64,000 nucleotides of DNA from Isoetes taiwanensis. Lineage: Eukaryota; Streptophyta; Lycopodiopsida; Isoetales; Isoetaceae. Of the stretch, positions 18,852-31,612 are shown piece by piece. The first letter of the stretch is position 1. Each line of letters opens with the position of its first letter. The translations under genes and the position numbers were made by a program. Where the stretch lies: assembly GCA_021234155.1 (NCBI GenBank), contig JAJEKV010000035.1, positions 11,164,407-11,228,406 of the forward strand, written 5' to 3'. Under the pieces are notes generated by a model that did no database searches, had not been told where the DNA came from, and saw only the letters and a list, made by a program, of their open reading frames with translations.

Positions 18852-21800
18852 ATTGGAAAAAAAAGGCTAAAATCAATGGCTCAGAAATGGTGCACTCTAG
18901 ATGTACGCATTAGTACATCCATTTGAATACATCACGAAATCATAGGAAAACCTTAGTGAAAAGCGTACAAAAACATAAAGAAAACCCCCTGTTATTATGC
19001 TACATATTCCATACCTGAATCTTTTCGCATGATTTGTCCTATTATCTTTGACGTGCCAAATTCACGCAATCCGGGGCAGGTTATGTACTCTCAAATATTA
19101 TTCCTATTCCTAAACCAATCTACAGCCTCTGCAGCCAATACATGGTCCTAAATAGCATCATCTATAATTATAACAAACAAAATATGAAAATGTTTGAATA
19201 GACACCTGGGAGACCCAACAAAATCAAATGCAAGTTCACAAAATAAAAGATGAAATGTCTTGATAAAAGTACTTTACAGAACTTGGGAATATCTGATTGG
19301 AGAAGATTCACATGCAATTCATTGATTGCCTCGCTCTCTAATGTCGCTTCATATATTGTATGAGTTGGAGATATGAAAATGATCTTGACCCTTCTGCCAA
19401 CATAAGGTTGAAGCCAGTGCCAAATGCTACTGAAGGCAGTCTACAACCCTTTGATCCACAATAGTAACCAAAAGGGATGTTAGTGAGGCTGCTAAAACTA
19501 GAATCTCTGCCACATTACTGGCAAGACTCAAATTTGGCACAACAATGCGATATATGAGCAACCTGCCCATTTATCAGAACTACTGCATATTTCTCCCATA
19601 GAGGAAAATGCTATTTATGCACAAGGACAAGATAAATGGACAATCCAATTGAATAAAAAGCTGCAGCAGACACTTGTACATTCAACATACAATGATGTAA
19701 TACATGTGATACAGCATAGCAAATTTTGGATAGGGAGTGAACAGGGGGAACAAGGTGCAGGAGACGCACAGATTTCACAAGATGTTGATGTTGCATGTTC
19801 TGGTTTTGACTTGGTAAGCATACTATCTGTCACATTTGGCAACACATTTAGTAGATAGTTAGTAGCCAAGACTATTAAGAAGTATTTAAGCATTTAGCAT
19901 TTAAATACCTTAAATAACAAACATAACATTCCACTCACAGTTTTAATGCAATCGTCTGCTGATTCTGCAATAACTAGTCCGCTTATGACCACAGACTTAA
20001 AAGAGGGCCTATATAGGAATGGTTAGGTAACCTCCATCAACAAAATAGCTGAAAAGCAGAACTTCAAAGAGCAAAGACTTACACAGCCTTAGCACAAGAC
20101 TCAAAGTCCCCTAGAAGCTCCTTTGACAATAGATTTAGGAGATGGCAAGCCTGCATCAACATGATATTTATTAGAAAAAGCATGTGAAGCTACTGAAAGA
20201 GAGTTTTGTTTGATATAAGGTAGAGTTCTGACAGAATGATCTGTTTAAATCCGAACATTTTATTATGCTCTTCAACTATTTAAATGTGTCATAATCTCAT
20301 GTTAACGGGCTGCAATAGTCAGCAAGATCCATGGCACAACTTCACAAAATGAGGGGCAAAACAAGCTGAATCCAAACACTATACCTCTGTCTTTTCTGCA
20401 CCAGGCTCTGCAGTGCTATCCTCTTCAATGATATTAAAGATCTCAGATATGAGTTCATCTGAGAAAAATTTCCAAAACAATGGAGCCAATGAAGATTTGA
20501 TAAAACGAATGGAGCCAATGAAAACGAAACAAAATACAAAGGAATCGGGGATAGGTTTCAACGGCATCACGGCTCTTGTGCTACAAAATTCAAATTCAAT
20601 CGGGTCTTCGACGTATGAAGTAAAAAAATACGTATTTTTTAATATTTGACAAAAGACTGCGATCAAGGCACTTCATTAAAAATGAAACAAAATAAAAAGC
20701 TTGATAACATCTGAGACAGTTTCAATGGCATCACAGGTCTCTTGTGCTACACCAAGGAATCTCTGCATTCAATCAGGTCTTCTTAGCGGCATCCGATCAT
20801 TATCAAAAATCGATCCGATCCGTAGCCCTAAATCAAGGGTGTTATGGAAAAGAAAGAAAAGAGGAAGGGGGATTTTTCAAGAACACATATTTCAAGATTA
20901 AGGGATTATCACTATAAACTTTCCAGGGGCAAAGCAGCCTTAGACCCGGGAATTGAGCAACTGGTGCGATCTTCCACAGAATTGAGCGGAGTTTTTCTCC
21001 ATATAATTGATTTTGATATTTCCCCATATAATTGATTTTGATATTTTTCGTTCCACAGGCATCCTTGCAGAATTTCATCCCTTTGTCGACCGAGCTTCCC
21101 CCTTGGATCCCATTTTAATTCCATGGAAGAATGCTCCACTCTTTTTATTCCAATCAACATCTATGAACAAGTCAAGTCAATGAAGATGACACCTAGTTTC
21201 CTTTGCTAAACAACACCTAATATACTCACCATGATCTAACATATACATAGACTAATCATTCTCATGGAATATGCCCTTGATACCCCACAAACGGCCTCAA
21301 CATGCATTCATGTACGGCCTAGTGGGTTGCCTAGCATGATCCACGATGAAGTAAGTCTTTACCAACATCAAACAATGCATATGCCACTCGTTGCCATCCA
21401 AGGTGAGACAATGGGTGAAAAAGCTCATCAAGCATTTCTCAAAAGAAAATAGAAAATAGGGAAGGCCAAATAGATCTTTGATTAAGCTTCAAAAGTTCTA
21501 TGTGCCTATCACATTTGCAATTGGCGGTTGGCGTACATTGAGAACATAAGGTTTGCAATGGATTTGGGGTTGTAAATGCATATAAGATGGCATATAAGAT
21601 GCTTATCAGTTTTATTTTGGCCAGGCATGTTCCCTTGAAGATCTGACGAGTCCTTTTTTTTGGCCAAGCGTCCAGACACCATGTTCCCGTGAAGATCTAA
21701 TCAGGTTTTCGACCTTAGCCAAGAGTAATGCCTTAACAATTCTTTTTTGCCCAGGTCAGAGATTTGGGTATGTCAATCCAGGTCAGAGATCTGGGTACGG

Positions 21801-23480
21801 CCCATGGGAAAACACCCTTATGATCTTTTACGGGTGTCACCGTGTCCCTTTTCCACTTCGGTAGGCATTCTCAGTATATATAGTACATGCCATGGCATGG
21901 CACTACCAACCCTAGAATTTTCAGATGTTTTGGTGCCCCATCTGGAAATATAAAAAGTACCTTGAGTTTATGTGATATTGCATATACTGGGTTCTCCAGT
22001 TCTCACTACCACGATCTGGTTAAAATCATGAACAACATACCATAAAATTATGTGGTGAGTTTCTCTAAGACCGATTCCACTGTCATCATTTGGTGGGTGG
22101 CTTTTAGCAACTAGCCAATCAAATGATGTGGTTTAATAACTGCTTCCTGTGAAGCGATTCTACTGCAGGAGGCAATTTAGGTTCGGATTATGGTCAAGAC
22201 GGCATGAACTAGCAGCTAATTGCACATTAATCGTCAGTCAGATCCCCTTGACATTTTGGGAGCAAGAAACTATCTGGGCACAAGATCTTGACACACAGCC
22301 CACCAGATCCATGGATTTAATCCATGATTTCTTTTTACGGAAGTTCTTCTATGTTAGTGGAATACCAAAAGCAGCAATTACTTTGCTCTAATCATGGCAA
22401 TTTGGGTAAATAGGGAAGCATCATAGTCGTAAGCAGAATCTCAACCTAAGTTCTGCTTGTGCATCACTTTCAGCCTTGTGCTTCACAGAATCTTCCATAA
22501 TGTCAATCTAGAGAATCAATAGAAGGAACTTATGATGTTATATCCATTCTTTATTATTGGCAAATTGATTATTGAATAGATTTTTTGATGTATTTTGTTA
22601 TGGGTTATTCCCAATCGAACCAGTAATGCAATGTAAACATAATACATTATATAGAAAGGTCAGAGGGCAACCCGGGAGGTTCACTTATAGTAAGGGGGGT
22701 ATGCCATGTCATTATACATAGGGTGATCAAAACACCCCGAGCTTCATTTCTTGAAAGGCAAATTCGGCTATTTGGTATCTCTAGCATATCCCAAGTAGTG
22801 GCAAAAACCCCCTACCTCTTACGTGGTTAAGGTTGGAAATATTTGGTCGTCAAGTCACTTTCGAGGGCACATTGTATTCACTTTACAGAAAGGAGGGCAA
22901 CCCCGTATATTAAACCTTCTTTGTCATTATGTCTTGGAGGAACTTGTTGTTTCATTTTTGGATAGGTTAGCTATTTGGTATCTCTAGCATATCCTTGACA
23001 TAGTTAAAGATGTGATGGTTAAGGTTATTGCATATTTGGTCGTCGTGTTACTCTATTCTTTACAGAAAGCCTTTCATATTTCCCTTTACTATTTTCCACT
23101 TGGCTGTTGAAAATGGAAAATGAAGAAGTGTATTTGCCTTACTGAAGCGTGGCTGCCCCAAACCTATTTGTTCCATGATCGACATGATACCTATTAACGC
23201 CTATCCGTGACCAAACAATAGGTCAATTGCATGCTCTATGTAAAAATCTAAGAATACGTGAAGCCCCAAAAAAAGGGGGCCCGTTTGGGGGTGAGGTGTA
23301 AAATAAATTGTACATTAAATGACTTGCACATGACCTGCGAATCAAGAGAATGTTCCGAGCCCCCATACAACACTATTAACACAAGGGTTTGCCCCTTCAG
23401 GCAACTTAAAAACTATAAGAAACTATTAACAAGAACATCAAATAACCCACTCTTCTCCTTTCTTGTGGGTTCCTCTACCC
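18852..23480. other. Long stretch without a supported gene
   Basis: Only fragments. A minus-strand frame (about 20395-20666) ends EEDSTAEPGAEKTE before a GTATAG donor-like site and may be an orphan exon. Nearby plus-strand words at 20550-20660 and 20700-20790 (GGCATCAC[GA]G[CG]TCTTGTGCTAC) form a diverged direct repeat. 22.6-23.1 kb has two copies of TTTGGTATCTCTAGCATATCC about 190 bp apart. Nothing else was recognised. Confidence 0.4.
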
Positions 23481-23489
23481 TAGCAAGAC

Positions 23490-24480
23490 TTGCCCTTGGG
23501 CGCCATGTGCATGCTTTCGGGCCTTGAGCCCGTTGGAGGCGAAGCTTGTGCTCACCTTGGAGGATTGGTATTGGGGTGGTCGACTAACCGTGGGAGTTCT
23601 TTTGAGCTCGCTTTTATTATGAAGAGGCGTGGCCAGGGCTATCACGGAACAAGTGGCGAGGAGTATTCTGCTACACATACCTATAGTCCCCCAGGATGAT
23701 GTGGTGGTGCAGGTTTGGAAGGTTTATCCGGAGGTTGTGTCTTCTTGTTTTGTGTGGTCTTGTTACCGGGTGTTGGCTATTCATGACACTCTGCCCCGCC
23801 GGGCAAGTGGTCTCTGCAGCTTCAGGGTTCTCGATGGCTTCGGTTTGGGCGTGGACATGGAGCTCACTTCCCCACCGAAGGTTAGGGTGCTTTGTGGCCG
23901 GTGGTGCACCGTTGTATCGGGGTGAATGTCCTTGTGAGTCGGTTTAAAGGCCGGGTGTGAGCCCTCTTTGCCCTTGTTGTGGCCTTCATCGTGAGGCCCC
24001 GTGGAGCATTATGCGGTTTTATGCCCTCACTTGCGGTGCACGGGATTGGGTCGGGGGCTCTATTTGGGTGAGATTGACTAGCCATAGCGATTCTTTGCTT
24101 CATGTGTATCACGGTGCTTGGCCGCTCTTGCGGCAGCAAGCCTTACATCTGTGTGTGGCTTGGTTGGTGTGGTTGATTTGGAAGCGGCGGCGGTTGTGGA
24201 TCTGTCAGGGGATTCAGCAGCCTGCAACCTCCCTGATTCCTCGACTCAGGTACAAGCTATTTCAAAGCTTTCTGGTGTTCCCGGGATTAGTAGAGCGGAA
24301 TTTTACCATTTGGCGGGACTTCTTGGGTGTTGTAGATGGTGATGGTCAGTTTGTACAGCAGTAGGGTTGCAGTTTTTTTGTGAATTTGTTGTGGAGTGTT
24401 GAGGTATCGCTGTCTCTTTGGCGCAGTTCTCCTTCCTCCTCACTTGCTTTGTAACATTACCATTCTTTTAATATATTGAT
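23490..24480 (+). pseudogene. LINE C-terminal fragment (zf-RVT domain), decayed
   Basis: GC-rich island. Across shifted frames it reads ELTSPPKVRV, then VSPLCPCCGLHREAPW, the P-P-K-V-x-x-F...C-P-x-C-G-x-x-x-E pattern of the reverse-transcriptase zinc-binding domain at the end of plant L1-type LINE ORF2. Upstream SSCYRALAIHDTL-like text (SCYRVLAIHDTLPRR) is the linker preceding it. No endonuclease or RT core remains. The 3' region runs to about 24480 without a clear poly(A). Several stops and frameshifts show it is dead. Confidence 0.65.
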
Positions 24481-27186
24481 GACACAGTTCTTCAAAAAGA
24501 ACATCAAATAACCACATTAAAAAACTGTAGCACATTTGCAAATTCAACAAGGTCTCTTAACTAACAAGAAAAACTAGATATAATGAAAAATGTTTTCAGA
24601 AACGTATATGATAACGACAACTAGCATGTGAAAGCATTCAAAATTAATATTGAAAAATAGTAATGTGAAAACTGTCTCATAAATTAATGATAACTTCAAG
24701 AAACCCTGTAAAATATAAGATGCCTATAACTAAATATGTTATGAACGGTGTAGAATTAATGTAATTAAATATGGTATGGACTAGTAATGATTTTGCAAAC
24801 TTAATGTATGCTTATAAATCATCTTACAAACTAATGATGATTTTTTGAAACTATTGTAAACTTTGGAATTAGTATAAAAAAATATGACATGAACTACTAA
24901 CGATTTTGCAAAACCCTAAAAAACACATGGTTTTTGTTGACATTGTGAATGTCGTATAAAAAAACCATATGTACTAGTTATGGTGCCCAGCATTGCTGGG
25001 CATAATTTGATAACCTGCAAATGTTGGAAACTTGTTGGGCATAATTTGGCAACTTGTAAATGTTGGAAACTTGTACAATCTATCAAAACTTGTTGGGAGC
25101 ATATTTTATGTTGTCTTCAATTTGTGTCCCAACTTATTTCTCGAGCTTATTCAACGGACATTTTCCACCTAGCTATTTGCATGTCTTTTAATTTATTAGC
25201 AACATAAACATACTTATTAACACTCTAAGTAATTACATTACTTGATGCAATCGAAGGGCCCTTTGGGCATCTTCTAAGTTTTTTTTAATTGGATTTATCA
25301 ACATTAAAAAACGTCATCAAAGATGTTTCTTTGAAACAACTATTGTATATGCAAAGATGGTCTTTCTAAACAACTATTTTATATTTGTACATGCAATAAC
25401 TATCTTTGACATCATGTCATTCTAGCTTTGTTACATATGAACTTGGAGCCTCTCTTATAATGTTTGTTCTCCTAACAATTCAATATAATGTCTATTTTCT
25501 ACATATATTCCTATAGGGGATTAACATTTTACAAGTTGTAAAAAATATGAATTACAAAAAATATGAATTACACTTCTGGCATAGGGCAATGCCGATAATA
25601 GTTTTACTCTTTGAATAGACCTACTAATCTGCTTATGTTATGGAGTGCATGTAGATCTAGACAAATACGTTGCAAGTTTAGCACATCTTTTTCTATAACA
25701 TGTCTTTGCCTTGCAGTTTTGGAAGCTTTATACATGATACATCAAATTGACACTGCAAGGCACCTTTGGGTTAGTTCAAATCTCTGTTATATGTTTCTTC
25801 ATACATGCCCTCTCACATTGGGCAATGCCATTGTAGAACTTGACATATAGCAGGGATATCTAGACAACTATGTTTTGCTGCTATTGTAGAAAGTACATAT
25901 CTGTAAGTGGGACTGAAACTCCTTATCCAATGAAGCTAAATATGTTAGAACATTGGCAAATCCTGATGTGCTTCAATAAAAGGCTCTATATATTAGAAAG
26001 AGAACTTTTATGCTATCTTACATGTTTGAATATTAGTTAAGCAGCATCCCTCGTATGATTCTTGACATGAATGGAATGGTCTTTTGCAGGTAGGACACAG
26101 ATAATCAAATAGGGTTTTTGTTCTTGTACACCTTGGGTCTTCTGACTACTATGCAAGAAATAAGACTATACTGCTCCCAACTATTCCAGCATTCCAGAAA
26201 CATTTCAATCCCTGCCAAATCCAAAGCAAATAGACAGATCCTTTTTTGAATCCGAAAGATTGTTTGCTTCATCTTAAAACATGTACCCTCCCATGCATGT
26301 TCAAAGGGAAGGCTGAACATGTGGCCAGTTTGAAGACTGTTGCAGTGAAATAAAGAATTGAGGGAATGGAAGATCCCGTTTGTGCATGGCCATTGGAGGT
26401 TATCATGAACGGACAAAGACCCAACTACATAGAGAGGACTATGCACAAATGATTGTGTTTTTGTTGCTGCTCTCTCCAATTTTGATTAAGCATATGGGGT
26501 GCCATGCACATTCTGCAAATGAAAAACATAGACAGCACACAGTTCGACTCTAAAAGCAAAAGACAATCTCTATAATCTCATTTTGGGCAAAATAGAAACA
26601 TCTAATGACCTGCAACTAACCCTGTCATGTCCAATTTCTGCCAGATCACTTATGAGGGCAATATACAAACACTATAAGCTTACCTAGATAGAGACCCAGC
26701 ATTCAAATCTGAAAGCGGATGTTTGTAGAGTGGATGCCTACATATAATATAGCTAAGACCAAAACAACTACAGACAGCCAGCTTGTGAAATATCAAAAAA
26801 ATATCATTTTTCTATGTTCATAGTCGCATAAATATATGTAGCAACTATCTACCCTTAACTTAGAAATCCTCTGAAACAATCTTTATTTAAAACTGAATAA
26901 AATAATCAAGTTCAACCTGAATTTGGGCGCATCTTGCTTCATTATTTGGTCCCTATGGAGATGCAGAAAGGATCATATGCCTTTGTGAGAACTAACCATC
27001 CTCTGCCAGGAAATCTTCGAATTGCAAATGATCTGTTGTCAGCAATGTAAATAACATCATGTAAGATTGCCCAAAATCTAATCTCATTTGCTCTTTAAAT
27101 TAGTGACGGTACTGGAAAGGAAAAGACATGAATAATTTATATGCATTTGCTAACAACATCACAGTAAAGGAAAAGAGAAGACATAC
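24481..27186. other. Non-coding interior of putative Helitron and its left flank
   Basis: AT-rich, no RepHel helicase frame seen, so any Helitron here is non-autonomous. A 124-codon minus-strand ORF (26105-26479) has no recognised domain. 24995-25090 contains two copies of a GGGCATAATTTG...TGTTGGAAACTTGT unit. Confidence 0.4.
24974..25004 (-). mobile_element. Helitron-like 3' terminus with hairpin and CTAG
   Basis: Read on the minus strand: TGCCCAGCAATGCTGGGCA, a perfect 9-bp-arm hairpin, then 6 nt, then CTAG followed by T. This is the canonical Helitron 3' end (hairpin about 6-12 nt before CTRR, insertion between A and T). The nearest same-strand 5' end is at 27705, giving a possible 2.7-kb non-autonomous Helitron. 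Confidence 0.55.
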
Positions 27187-27266
27187 CCATGGATTTGAAT
27201 GCTCTTAGTCTTCAAATCCACCATCATCGGTTTCAAATCTGGGTAGGTCATACCAAGAGGCAAGTT
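27187..27266 (-). CDS. Orphan 80-bp exon, unknown protein
   Basis: On the minus strand an acceptor (TTTTTGAACAG) and a donor (CCATGG|GTATGT) frame 80 bp. One frame reads GMTYPDLKPMMVDLKTKSIQ; another, LASWYDLPRFETDDGGFED, ends in a stop. Both look protein-like, so the frame is undecided. It lies just inside a Helitron-type 5' end (27705), in the Helitron's own orientation, as captured exons usually do. Confidence 0.35.
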
Positions 27267-27689
27267 CTGTTCAAAAATCAAGCTTGTGTAATTTAGCTTC
27301 TGATCTCTGCAGACACACAAAAGGAGCTCTGCTCCTGTTTGATGACATCAAATGAAGAAGAATTATTCTGTCGAACATCATAGAAGAACTAAAAAAGGGC
27401 GATCCATTGGTTGTTTTTTAACGTGGCTTCCTGGCCCTCAAATACGACTTTGGAAAAATTCTTAATAAGACCTTGCCCTGCTCCTAATTTTTGCCATGGC
27501 TGTGCTAACATAGGTGACCTTGCCCTGCTCCTAATTTTTGCCATGGCTGCGCTAACATAGGTGGCCTTGCCCTACTGAATTTTGCCACAGCTGCGTTAAA
27601 GACATAGAAAAGGTTAGACCTTGGGATCTCTCGACCGTAACCCCCTGAAATCCCCTTTGGTTTGGGCGCCATGGAAGATACACACCATA

Positions 27690-27705
27690 ATTTTATAATA
27701 TAGGA
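27690..27705 (-). mobile_element. Helitron-like 5' terminus (2)
   Basis: Minus strand: A|TCCTATATTATAAAATT, a variant of the start at 15396 and 28503. A minus-strand ORF beginning MAPKPKGISGGYG (27505-27670) lies just inside and may be a captured first exon. Two 40-bp tandem copies of CCTTGCCCTGCTCCTAATTT follow (about 27470-27570). Confidence 0.4.
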
Positions 27706-28365
27706 TGAGCCTTGCTCTTTTTTCTTCTGGCCATAAGAACAGGGTATCAATCCTAGGTTAGCTGCCCTGCTTCAATACTCCAGAAAACCTAATGATCTGT
27801 GAATAAATTCGATCTGCATAAATTAATATTTTTGATCTGTATTAGACTGCCAAATCCTCTGTTCGGCTGCCAAATCCTATGATTCCTTTGTTTCCTTCTG
27901 CTCCTTTCTTTGCCGAAATGATATTATCTTAAATCGATCCCATTCTATATATGCTGTTTCCATTCTGTATGCCAAGGTAGAGCCAAATAGAGGTAAGAGA
28001 ACTAAATAGAGTTTTTGAAAAGCAAGCAGACCGCAGAATCTTCTTAGATGATTTGCTCTGAGACAATTTCTGTTACAGGTCAATAAAAGAAGAAGAAACG
28101 TCATAGCCAACCTCTTGGTGATGTAGAAGACATGCACTAGGGTGCTCCATAACTGCAACCAGAGCCCGTCGCCAAGACGACGCCCAACAAATCCTTCAGA
28201 AGCCTGAATAGAAGAGGGCTTAACCCCATGGCTGGATCTTGACCATTCAATTGCTACGTTGAGTAGCCATCAGAACGGGCGGCGATGCTCTGCTATGATA
28301 AGCTCTGCCATCGTAAGCCCGATAGAGTAAAAGACCATTTCCCTTTTTTCAGTTGAATCCCCTCG

Positions 28366-28484
28366 AATTAAGTCAATCAAATTCTGGCCGTCAGATTTAG
28401 GGCGTGAAACATTACTTGCACTAAAACATTATAATCCCCTCGAATTAAGTCAATCAAATTCTGGCCGTCAGATTTAGGGCGTGG
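28366..28484. repeat. Tandem duplication of a promoter-like segment
   Basis: CCCTCGAATTAAGTCAATCA and the following TTCTGGCCGTCAGATTTAGG occur twice, about 70 bp apart. The word GGCCGTCAGAT is of a kind common in plant promoter regions. It sits between the Helitron-like 5' end (28503) and a minus-strand ATG (MAELIIAEHRR, about 28310) whose frame closes after 13 codons. Confidence 0.55.
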
Positions 28485-28485
28485 T

Positions 28486-28503
28486 CCACATTATAATATA
28501 AGA
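28486..28503 (-). mobile_element. Helitron-like 5' terminus (3)
   Basis: Minus strand: A|TCTTATATTATAATGTGG. Shares the first 14 bases with the terminus at 15396 and, like it, is preceded by A. Could pair with the 3' end at 24974 or, as an outer element, with the eroded end at 15811. Confidence 0.45.
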
Positions 28504-29749
28504 TACTAGTTTTCACGCTGATTATTAATGCGAGTTCATTTTTGGGGCCCTTGTGATTCTATTAAGGCTATACAATGATACAATAATTGTATGATTCATT
28601 CTATAATGGCTATTATTCTATTAAAAAGGCTATACATCACATTTTGAATTTTGTTTCAGCACAAATTCAATATTCTCTTAATATTCTTATCTTTGGCCTA
28701 TGGCCTTGAATTGGCCCTAGACATGCAAGAACAATCCATGGATTAATTCCACACCTGCAAAAACAATCTAGACGGTAGCTCAGATATGCAAAGAAGCTTA
28801 AACTATTTATCGGCATCATTCATAAGGGTTTTACTTAATAGTTTGCATCTACTTGCATCTATCCTACGTCACAATGTATTTGGGTTTATAATATCAGCTT
28901 GAGACTTGCGGATGCATGTTTGCTTTTGTATGCCACTCTAACACATGTTCACAAAACCTATATTGGCTAAATATTCTAGATTGAGAAGCCCATTCCAAAA
29001 TTGAAAGCAAAAGTTAGAATAAGAATCAGAATAAAGAAAGAGGTATAGGTATCATTGGATGCAGGAATGTACCTAAGAAGGGCAGCTTCAGTTGCTAGAC
29101 AAAGATGAACCTTGGAAATCTTTCTTAGGCATAGATTCAAATTTGCAATAATATAAGCTCCATAGCTCTTGCATTAGTGGCATTCGGCAAGCACCCATGA
29201 CTCATAGGACATCAATTCTCCAATGTTATATCTAAATGGCAGCATTCAGTCTCGGAACGATGGCTATATCAGTTGGGCAACTCTTGACCTTTAAGCAAAT
29301 GCATTTTCAGATGAAGTTCATTTCTGGACCACCATAATTTTCTGAGAAGTTCGGCGGAAGCTTCCTTCCTGAGAGTAATCGTTCAAGGACATAGGTTGTG
29401 GAATAAACAAAGAGATTAAATGCAAACAAATATTGAATGCAGAAAAGGCATTCAAAATAAAACATTAGCTGGAATACAAATACACCTATACCATTAAACT
29501 TTACCAGAACTGCTCCAAAGACTAAATGCCAGGCGGGAAAAACCTTTACATTTTGCTTTAAATGGCACTTCTGCAAAAGGGTGCTTTATCATCTGTAGCG
29601 CCTGGTCCATATGCTGAAAAGAAAAAAATGATATATGATCAAGCAAGTACATATTAGCTTCTAGAATCCAGATTGATAATAGTAATGTAAATAATGATAA
29701 TAATGATATTTGAATCTCTATTTCTACTTAAACCGATGTATACTTACAA
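28504..29749. other. No supported gene
   Basis: AT-rich, short ORFs without domains. No repeats recognised beyond a partial 15-bp duplication of AATTGTAT[GC]ATTC words near 28580. Confidence 0.4.
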
Positions 29750-30660
29750 ACTTTGCAACTTTGAGCTTCTGCCACTATAGTGAACAGAAAGGGGGCCAAC
29801 GGACATCCCTGCCTAATGCCTCGGCCCACAGAGAAGATTGAAGAGGTCTCACCCTGACACCACACTGTCGCCCTAGCAGACACGTGCAGCTTCATAACCG
29901 TTTCCCTGAAACCAGGTCCACACCCAAAGGCCTGCATCATATCCGCCAAGAATTGCCAGCTGACACTGTCATAAGCCTTGGCAAAATCCAGCTTAAGAAA
30001 ATCAAGGGACTGCCTCATCCTACGAGCCCAATGCACTTCCTCAAAAGCAGTTGCCACATTATGAAGAATATTCCGCCGAGGGAGAAAACCAGACTGCTCT
30101 GCGCTAATGGCATGAACTAGTACTAGCTTAAGCCTCTCAGCCAAAGCCTTAGCAATGATTTTATACACTACAGACAACAGAGTAATAAGCCTCCAGTCAT
30201 TGATGGTTTTAGGATGCTTACATTTGGGTATAAGTAAAATACAACATGTATTCAGTAGAAGATGCATCGAGTTATTCCCCAAAAGATCCAGATACACCTG
30301 CACCACCGAGTCACCCACTCCTAGTACTGCTGAAAAAACTCCACTGGTATTCCATCCAACCCAGGACACTTATTCTGAGCCAATAGGCGGCATGCGTCCC
30401 CCAACTCCTGCCCTGTCAATGGCTCCTCTAAGCTCTGTCTTTGAAGGGCTGAGATTCTTGGCGATACCTTAGCCAGCACCAGCTCCTGAAAAACACTATG
30501 TGAGGGAAGCGGGCTTTCCTTGAAAAACCTTTCATAGTGAGCTGCTACAAAGGCCTTGATAGCATCTGATTGCTGCAACAACACTTCCTGGGGTATAACT
30601 ATAAGTCGACCATGGTCGCCGTGATACTTCTTCCGGGCAGGTCGGTAAAAAGACACTAGA
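29750..30660 (-). pseudogene. LINE linker and RT N-terminal half
   Basis: Two overlapping frames. The linker has SNKCPGLDGIP-type text (AQNKCPGLDGIPVEFF). The RT has INDWRLITLL, GFLPRRNILHN, motif A LDFAKAYDSVSW and motif B GIRQGCPLAPFLFTI. This order is diagnostic of plant L1-like ORF2. Host sequence resumes after AEAQ. Confidence 0.85.
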
Positions 30661-30967
30661 GCAAGTGTCGGTCAGCTTCACCACGTCAAACTGCTTTGAC
30701 CTTGGCTGCGACACCTTGGCCTCCCTCAACCTCGATCGGCCCGAAGGGCACTCTGCTCATGCAAGCCATCGAGAGACCCCGCCTCTAAGAGACTCGGTTC
30801 ATATAAGGCATCCAACCGGCGACCAGGCCAAAGCCTTTTGCCCTCCATTCTTTTCATAAAACCGCTTGTTTTACCCTAGCCAATGCTGTAACCATTGCAC
30901 TCATTCCGCTGTCTTGACTGAATATCTGCTGCCAAATGAGCTTACAGCCGGCTGTGAACTCTGGATC

Positions 30968-31348
30968 CTAAAGAAAGCTTGTGTTAAGCTTAAAAACTGT
31001 CCTGAGAGGCCGCGGTGGATGGTCATGAAGCCGCTGAATGATCTGGGGAGTGTGATCAGAGACAAAGGTGGCCAGAACATTCATCCTAGTGAAGGCTGGA
31101 GCATAATCCAAGACGGCTGGAGTGCCATAAACTCTATCCAGCCTAGAGTATGCCCTACCATGCCCCAGCCGATTATTGCACCAAGTAAAATTCCGATCCC
31201 CGGGAAGCTTTGTCAAACCCCACTCCCGCACAAGCCTAAGCCATTTGTCACGCTCAAAACCCTGCACAATATCTGAACCAATACCATGCCTGTCCTCTGG
31301 AAGCTCTACCATGTTAAAGTCACCCAGGATAAACCATATAGAACCCAT
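30968..31348 (-). pseudogene. LINE APE endonuclease, C-terminal half
   Basis: Reads WFILGDFNMV (GDFN motif), then GRAYSRLDRVYG (S-R-x-D-R), then VSDHTP, the catalytic SDH of APE-type endonucleases. The N-terminal catalytic Asn/Glu region is missing. The frame breaks before the linker. Confidence 0.85.
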
Positions 31349-31397
31349 ACCAAAGGACTGGAGCTTATTTCGCAGGGCTTATTAATGTTTTGAACAT

Positions 31398-31487
31398 GGG
31401 GTTTTGTTTTGTTTTTTTGTTTTGTTTTGTTTTGTTTTGTTTTGTTTTGTTTTGTTTTGTTTTGTTTTGTTTTGTTTTGTTTTGTTT
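31398..31487. repeat. (TTTTG)n microsatellite
   Basis: About 17 units of GTTTT with one early interruption. It abuts the broken 5' side of the LINE. Gives a spurious minus-strand ORF of repeated KQNKT. Confidence 0.97.
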
Positions 31488-31581
31488 ATGAATTGTACAT
31501 GGACCAAGAAGAGGCTTGCGAAGCTCAGTGCCTAGACCAATTGGGATTGACATGATCATGTTCTTTGTCCAAAGCCATTCA

Positions 31582-31612
31582 CTAGAAACGTGTGCCCGGC
31601 GATGCCGGGCAT
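31582..31612 (-). mobile_element. Helitron-like 3' terminus with strong hairpin
   Basis: Minus strand: TGCCCGGCATCGCCGGGCA hairpin, 7 nt spacer (CACGTTT), CTAG, then T. This is the best of three such ends. No same-strand 5' end of the TCTTATATTATAAT type was found to its right in the window, so the 5' end is lost or different. Confidence 0.5.

Larger units (their letters stand above)
29750..31383 (-). mobile_element. L1-type LINE, truncated at both ends
   Basis: A minus-strand non-LTR retrotransposon with the C-terminal half of the endonuclease, the linker and the first half of the RT. The 5' side stops at about 31383, before a (TTTTG)n tract. The 3' side stops at about 29750, just after RT motif B, with no YADD box, RNase H or poly(A). 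It is therefore a deletion-bounded relic rather than a standard 5'-truncated insertion. Confidence 0.8.

Noticed and set aside
18614-18926. ORFs of 60-100 codons on both strands
   Set aside because: Produced by the 57-bp minisatellite whose length is a multiple of three; no domain.
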